From contig CANQLS010000083.1 of assembly GCA_947624765.1 (NCBI GenBank), positions 1-6,868 on the forward strand: a stretch of DNA of 6,868 nt. The letters are read 5' to 3'. This DNA is from an uncultured Clostridia bacterium. GTDB lineage: Bacteria; Bacillota; Clostridia; TANB77; UBA1234. Under the pieces are notes generated by a model that saw nothing but the letters and a program-made list of their open reading frames with translations, did no database searches and was not told where the DNA came from. How positions within the stretch are numbered: position 1 is the stretch's first letter; the number at the start of each line of letters is the position of its first letter. A program made the translations under genes and the position numbers. Of the stretch, positions 4,652 to 6,868 are shown piece after piece.

Positions 4652-5015
4652 AGTGTTACAAATGTCGCCTTTAGTATGGGCTTATATGGGTGATGCAGTA
4701 TATGAAGCCTATGTGCGAAAATATGTGATTAAACAAGGATTATGCAAGAATGGATTGTTACACAAAAAGAGTATACCGTATGTTAGTGCTAATGGGCAAG
4801 CGAGCATATTGAAAAGAATTGAAGAAGAATTAACTGATGAAGAAAAAGATATTGTGCGAAGAGGTAGAAACTCTAATCCGCATTCTCATGCAAAAAATGC
4901 AGACATTATAGATTATAAACATGCTACTGGTTTAGAAGCATTAATAGGATATTTATACTTATGTGATAAACATGACAGATTAGAAGAAATTTTGAAGCAA
5001 TGCGTAGAAAAGTGA
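4638..5015 (+). CDS. mrnC: Mini-ribonuclease III (MrnC)
   Basis: A 125-residue RNase III-fold nuclease lacking the double-stranded RNA-binding domain; the Bacillus enzyme matures the ends of 23S rRNA. Visible family motifs are AYMGDAVYEAYVR (15-27, with Asp19 as a metal ligand), HKKSIPYVSANGQA (42-55), RRGRN (74-78) and GLEALIGYLYL (98-108, with Glu100 as the second catalytic acid). Length and layout fit the family. The ATG has AGAAGGAG six bases upstream, inside the 3' end of rbgA, so the two genes are probably translationally coupled. Pairing a 50S assembly GTPase with a 23S processing enzyme makes functional sense. In many Firmicutes mrnC instead sits beside cysS. No clear terminator follows. 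Confidence 0.95.
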   Translation: MTENEVLQMSPLVWAYMGDAVYEAYVRKYVIKQGLCKNGLLHKKSIPYVSANGQASILKRIEEELTDEEKDIVRRGRNSNPHSHAKNADIIDYKHATGLEALIGYLYLCDKHDRLEEILKQCVEK

Positions 5016-5110
5016 GTACCTAAACTATATTTTCGTGAAATTTTCTCTTGCCATTTTATTTTGTTATTGATACAATTGTTTCATAAGATAAACGATAGGA
5101 GAAATGAGAA

Positions 5111-5203
5111 ATGCAAAATAAAAACGCTGAAACCGTTGCGACTCTACACACACACACACACACACACACATTTGTTTTAATTAAAATTAATAATTCGGAA
5201 TAA
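5111..5203 (+). CDS. Possible 30-residue ORF with a His-Thr repeat
   Basis: AGGAG (5097-5101) is followed nine bases later by an ATG at 5111. The frame reads MQNKNAETVATL, then four His-Thr pairs encoded by the (AC)n run, then FVLIKINNSE and stop. A competing ATG at 5104 gives only five codons. A gain or loss of one AC unit would shift the frame after the repeat. No family is recognised, and the ORF may be chance. Confidence 0.3.
   Translation: MQNKNAETVATLHTHTHTHTFVLIKINNSE
5146..5170. repeat. (AC)12.5 dinucleotide microsatellite
   Basis: An uninterrupted 25-base alternating AC tract. Runs this long are uncommon in bacterial genomes and are prone to slippage, so the length may vary between cells or assemblies. 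Confidence 0.98.
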
Positions 5204-5211
5204 AACTTATT

Positions 5212-5319
5212 AAAAACGTAATGAATAATAAATAGAGAATGGTGAATAATTGGCACAGACGATAGTTTGGCGACTAATTATAAAAATATTATTTTCTAGT
5301 TATTGTTTATTACGTTTTT
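5212..5319. repeat. Large imperfect inverted repeat (arms 5212-5235 and 5296-5319)
   Basis: The 24-base arms match at 21 positions in inverted orientation; the outer ends AAAAACGTAAT and ATTACGTTTTT are exact. The 60-base centre contains a further ATAATT/AATTAT pairing. The whole could fold into a long hairpin or cruciform and resembles a MITE-like or dispersed intergenic repeat. No flanking target duplication was found. Confidence 0.75.
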
Positions 5320-5353
5320 GGTGCTTAATTGAAAATTGTGAGAAACGTGTAGG

Positions 5354-5370
5354 GGTGGTCAGTGACCGCC
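5354..5370 (+). other. GC-rich hairpin upstream of the pilin-like gene
   Basis: GGTGGT pairs with ACCGCC (one G-U pair) around CAGTG. No T-run follows, so it is not a normal terminator. It stands out from the AT-rich surroundings and resembles short GTAGGGG-type dispersed intergenic repeats that I recall from Clostridia. It lies about 50 bases before the start codon, probably in the leader. Confidence 0.5.
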
Positions 5371-5421
5371 ATAAAAAATACCGATAATCGCTTTAGAAAG
5401 AGGAAAGGGGAAAAAAGAAAC

Positions 5422-6868
5422 ATGAAACAAAGAGGAATTTCATTAATAGCACTGATTATAACGATTATTGTGATTATCATATTAGCGGTGATTACGATTT
5501 TTGGTGTGAATGGTGTGATAGAAAAAGCAAGAGAAGCAAAGATAGCGCAAGAGATAGCAAACGAAAAAGAATGGGTAAGTGCGGCTACGGTGCAAGCGAA
5601 GAAGGAAATTAATAGCTTCAATAAAGAAACGTTAGGAAAAGCATTAGATAGTGTGGTTGGCATAGAAGAAACGACAGTTTTTGCCGATAGTGATAAATTT
5701 GCTGTACAATTTCAAGCAAGTGAACGCTATTACTTAGTTGACAAAGATGGCGTTATCGAAGGACCAATTGAAAAAATAGCAGATGAATATGCAGGAGATA
5801 TTACGAAGAATGGAAAATATGATGGCAGTGAATCTAAACCTTACCAAATTACTTGTATTGAAGATTTAGTGGCATTATCAATTATGAGCCGTGGTGGAAA
5901 TACAGAATTAGGATTAAAGAGCAATAACTTTAATGGTAAGTACGTGGAACTAGCAAGGACATTAGATTTTCAATCGATGTTTTCATATAACGATTATCGA
6001 ACAGAGAAATATGAAGATTTGAATCAAGATACCATAGCAGAAAATCTGCAAACAGAATTAACTAAAAAAGAAGATGGCTGCATAGGATTTACTCCTATCA
6101 ATTATTTCCGTGGAACATTTGATGGAAAGGGATATGCACTAAAGAATATTTATGAACATGCAGCTGCAAATGCAGGATTATTTAGCCAGTTGGCGGGGAA
6201 TATAAAAAATTTAGAAATCACAGGAGCAATGATTTGTGATGGGTCATCTGCGGGAGGAATATCAGCACAATATGGAACCGTTGAGAATTGCATATCAAGA
6301 GTGAGTATAAAAGCAAAGGGTGCTTATGTTGGTGGAATAATGGGAGGAGGCGGTACTATAATCAATTGTAAAAATTATGGTGAAATTGAAGGAGATACAT
6401 TGGTTGGAGGAATCTGTTCCAATGGTACAGTAACAAATTGTCAAAATTATGGAAAGATTAAAGGACGTCAGCAAGTTGGCGGTATCATAGGGGAAAGTGG
6501 AACCATTTTCAATTCTCAAAATTATGGAAGAGTAGAAGCAGAAAATATAGTTGGTGGAATTGGTGGACGTTATGCAAATATTATGAACTGTATAAATTAT
6601 GGAGAAATATCAGGAGAAGAGGCTGTAGGAGGAATTTCGGGAGAAGGTAACAGTAAGGGAATCATTAATTGTATGAATTATGGTACTGTTGAGGCGAAAG
6701 GTAAAAATGGTCCCGCAGGAGGAATTTCAGGAAGAAATTGGGCTAGTATGCCACAAATAAATTGTTGTAATTTTGGTAAAGTAAAAGGAAGTATGATTGG
6801 AGGAATAACGGGAAATTTTGCTTGGACACAAGATGAGAAATGTAGAATTATCAATTGCTATTCTGTTG
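5422..6868 (+). CDS. Pilin-like surface protein with GLUG-type repeats, 3' end cut by the window
   Basis: At least 482 codons are open to the right edge. The N-terminus, MKQRGISLIALIITIIVIII, is a type IV pilin/pseudopilin-like signal: a short basic leader, Gly5 at the cleavage point, then a hydrophobic stretch to about residue 27. The usual Glu five residues after cleavage is Ala here, as in other clostridial GISLIAL-type proteins. A pilin-like helix (EKAREAKIAQEIANEKEW) follows. From residue 252 (GLFSQLAGNIKNLEI), and especially from 277, at least eight repeats of about 25 residues follow the pattern VGGI.G...I.NC.NYG.I.G, matching the GLUG motif, expected to form a beta-helix outside the cell. 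Many repeats keep a Cys. Ligand unknown; adhesion or surface display is an inference. The start follows AGGAAAGGGG by 11 bases, a long gap, but no other start would keep the leader. Confidence 0.9.
   Translation, partial: MKQRGISLIALIITIIVIIILAVITIFGVNGVIEKAREAKIAQEIANEKEWVSAATVQAKKEINSFNKETLGKALDSVVGIEETTVFADSDKFAVQFQASERYYLVDKDGVIEGPIEKIADEYAGDITKNGKYDGSESKPYQITCIEDLVALSIMSRGGNTELGLKSNNFNGKYVELARTLDFQSMFSYNDYRTEKYEDLNQDTIAENLQTELTKKEDGCIGFTPINYFRGTFDGKGYALKNIYEHAAANAGLFSQLAGNIKNLEITGAMICDGSSAGGISAQYGTVENCISRVSIKAKGAYVGGIMGGGGTIINCKNYGEIEGDTLVGGICSNGTVTNCQNYGKIKGRQQVGGIIGESGTIFNSQNYGRVEAENIVGGIGGRYANIMNCINYGEISGEEAVGGISGEGNSKGIINCMNYGTVEAKGKNGPAGGISGRNWASMPQINCCNFGKVKGSMIGGITGNFAWTQDEKCRIINCYSV

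Larger units (their letters stand above)
5016..5421. other. Long intergenic region between mrnC and the pilin-like gene
   Basis: About 400 bases with no recognisable full-length gene. It holds, in order, a possible mini-ORF with a dinucleotide run, a large inverted repeat, and a GC-rich hairpin in what is likely the leader of the next gene. I found no convincing promoter for the downstream gene, although one must lie here unless it is read through from mrnC. Confidence 0.7.

Noticed and set aside
5325..5663. Minus-strand ORFs opposite the pilin-like gene (also at 6295-6519)
   Set aside because: They are shadows of the strong plus-strand frame, which has a clear leader peptide and repeat structure.
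6250..6868. CRISPR-like or DNA-level tandem repeat in the GLUG region
   Set aside because: The periodicity is at protein level with variable repeat length and diverged codons; there is no conserved DNA repeat with unique spacers.

Overview
The window looks like chromosomal DNA of a low-GC Gram-positive anaerobe, probably an uncultured member of the Clostridia/Firmicutes. The evidence is the strong AT bias, AGGAGG-type ribosome binding sites, consensus sigma-A-type promoters, a tRNA-Cys close to the Bacillus one, an RbgA-MrnC gene pair of Firmicutes type, and a pilin-like protein with a GISLIALIIT-type leader. TGG serves as Trp and TGA as stop, so the code is the standard bacterial one.

Layout. 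Positions 1-302 lie on the minus strand: a promoter firing off the left edge, then tRNA-Cys(GCA) with its own terminator and consensus promoter. Positions 357-707 form a compact unit: a 44-residue single-membrane-span peptide on the plus strand, a shared bidirectional terminator, and a convergent minus-strand promoter that would make a short antisense RNA. An imperfect inverted repeat places the same leader sequence at the start of both transcripts. This is the architecture of a type I toxin-antitoxin locus and is the most interesting system in the window. Positions 719-3733 are a patchwork accessory region: a frameshifted DUF1016/YhcG-like nuclease remnant, a pnuC-type vitamin transporter, gene-end debris, a second short DUF1016-like remnant and an intact class II Fic protein. 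Two pairs of direct repeats mark past rearrangement. One is a 42-bp repeat before and after pnuC. The other is a 100-bp copy of the rbgA leader and first codons, lying on either side of the fic module.

Positions 3734-5015 are housekeeping: rbgA (50S assembly GTPase) overlapping mrnC (Mini-RNase III, 23S rRNA maturation), a ribosome-biogenesis operon. Positions 5016-5421 are a long intergenic region with a 25-bp (AC)n microsatellite inside a possible mini-ORF, a large inverted repeat and a GC-rich hairpin. From 5422 to the right edge runs the first part of a surface protein with a type IV pilin-like N-terminus followed by at least eight GLUG-type repeats.

The genes do not form one pathway. 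The picture is a stable ribosome-biogenesis operon and tRNA flanking a hotspot that has collected and lost defence- or toxin-like genes (type I toxin candidate, DUF1016, Fic). All functional calls rest on motif recognition by eye, with no database search.
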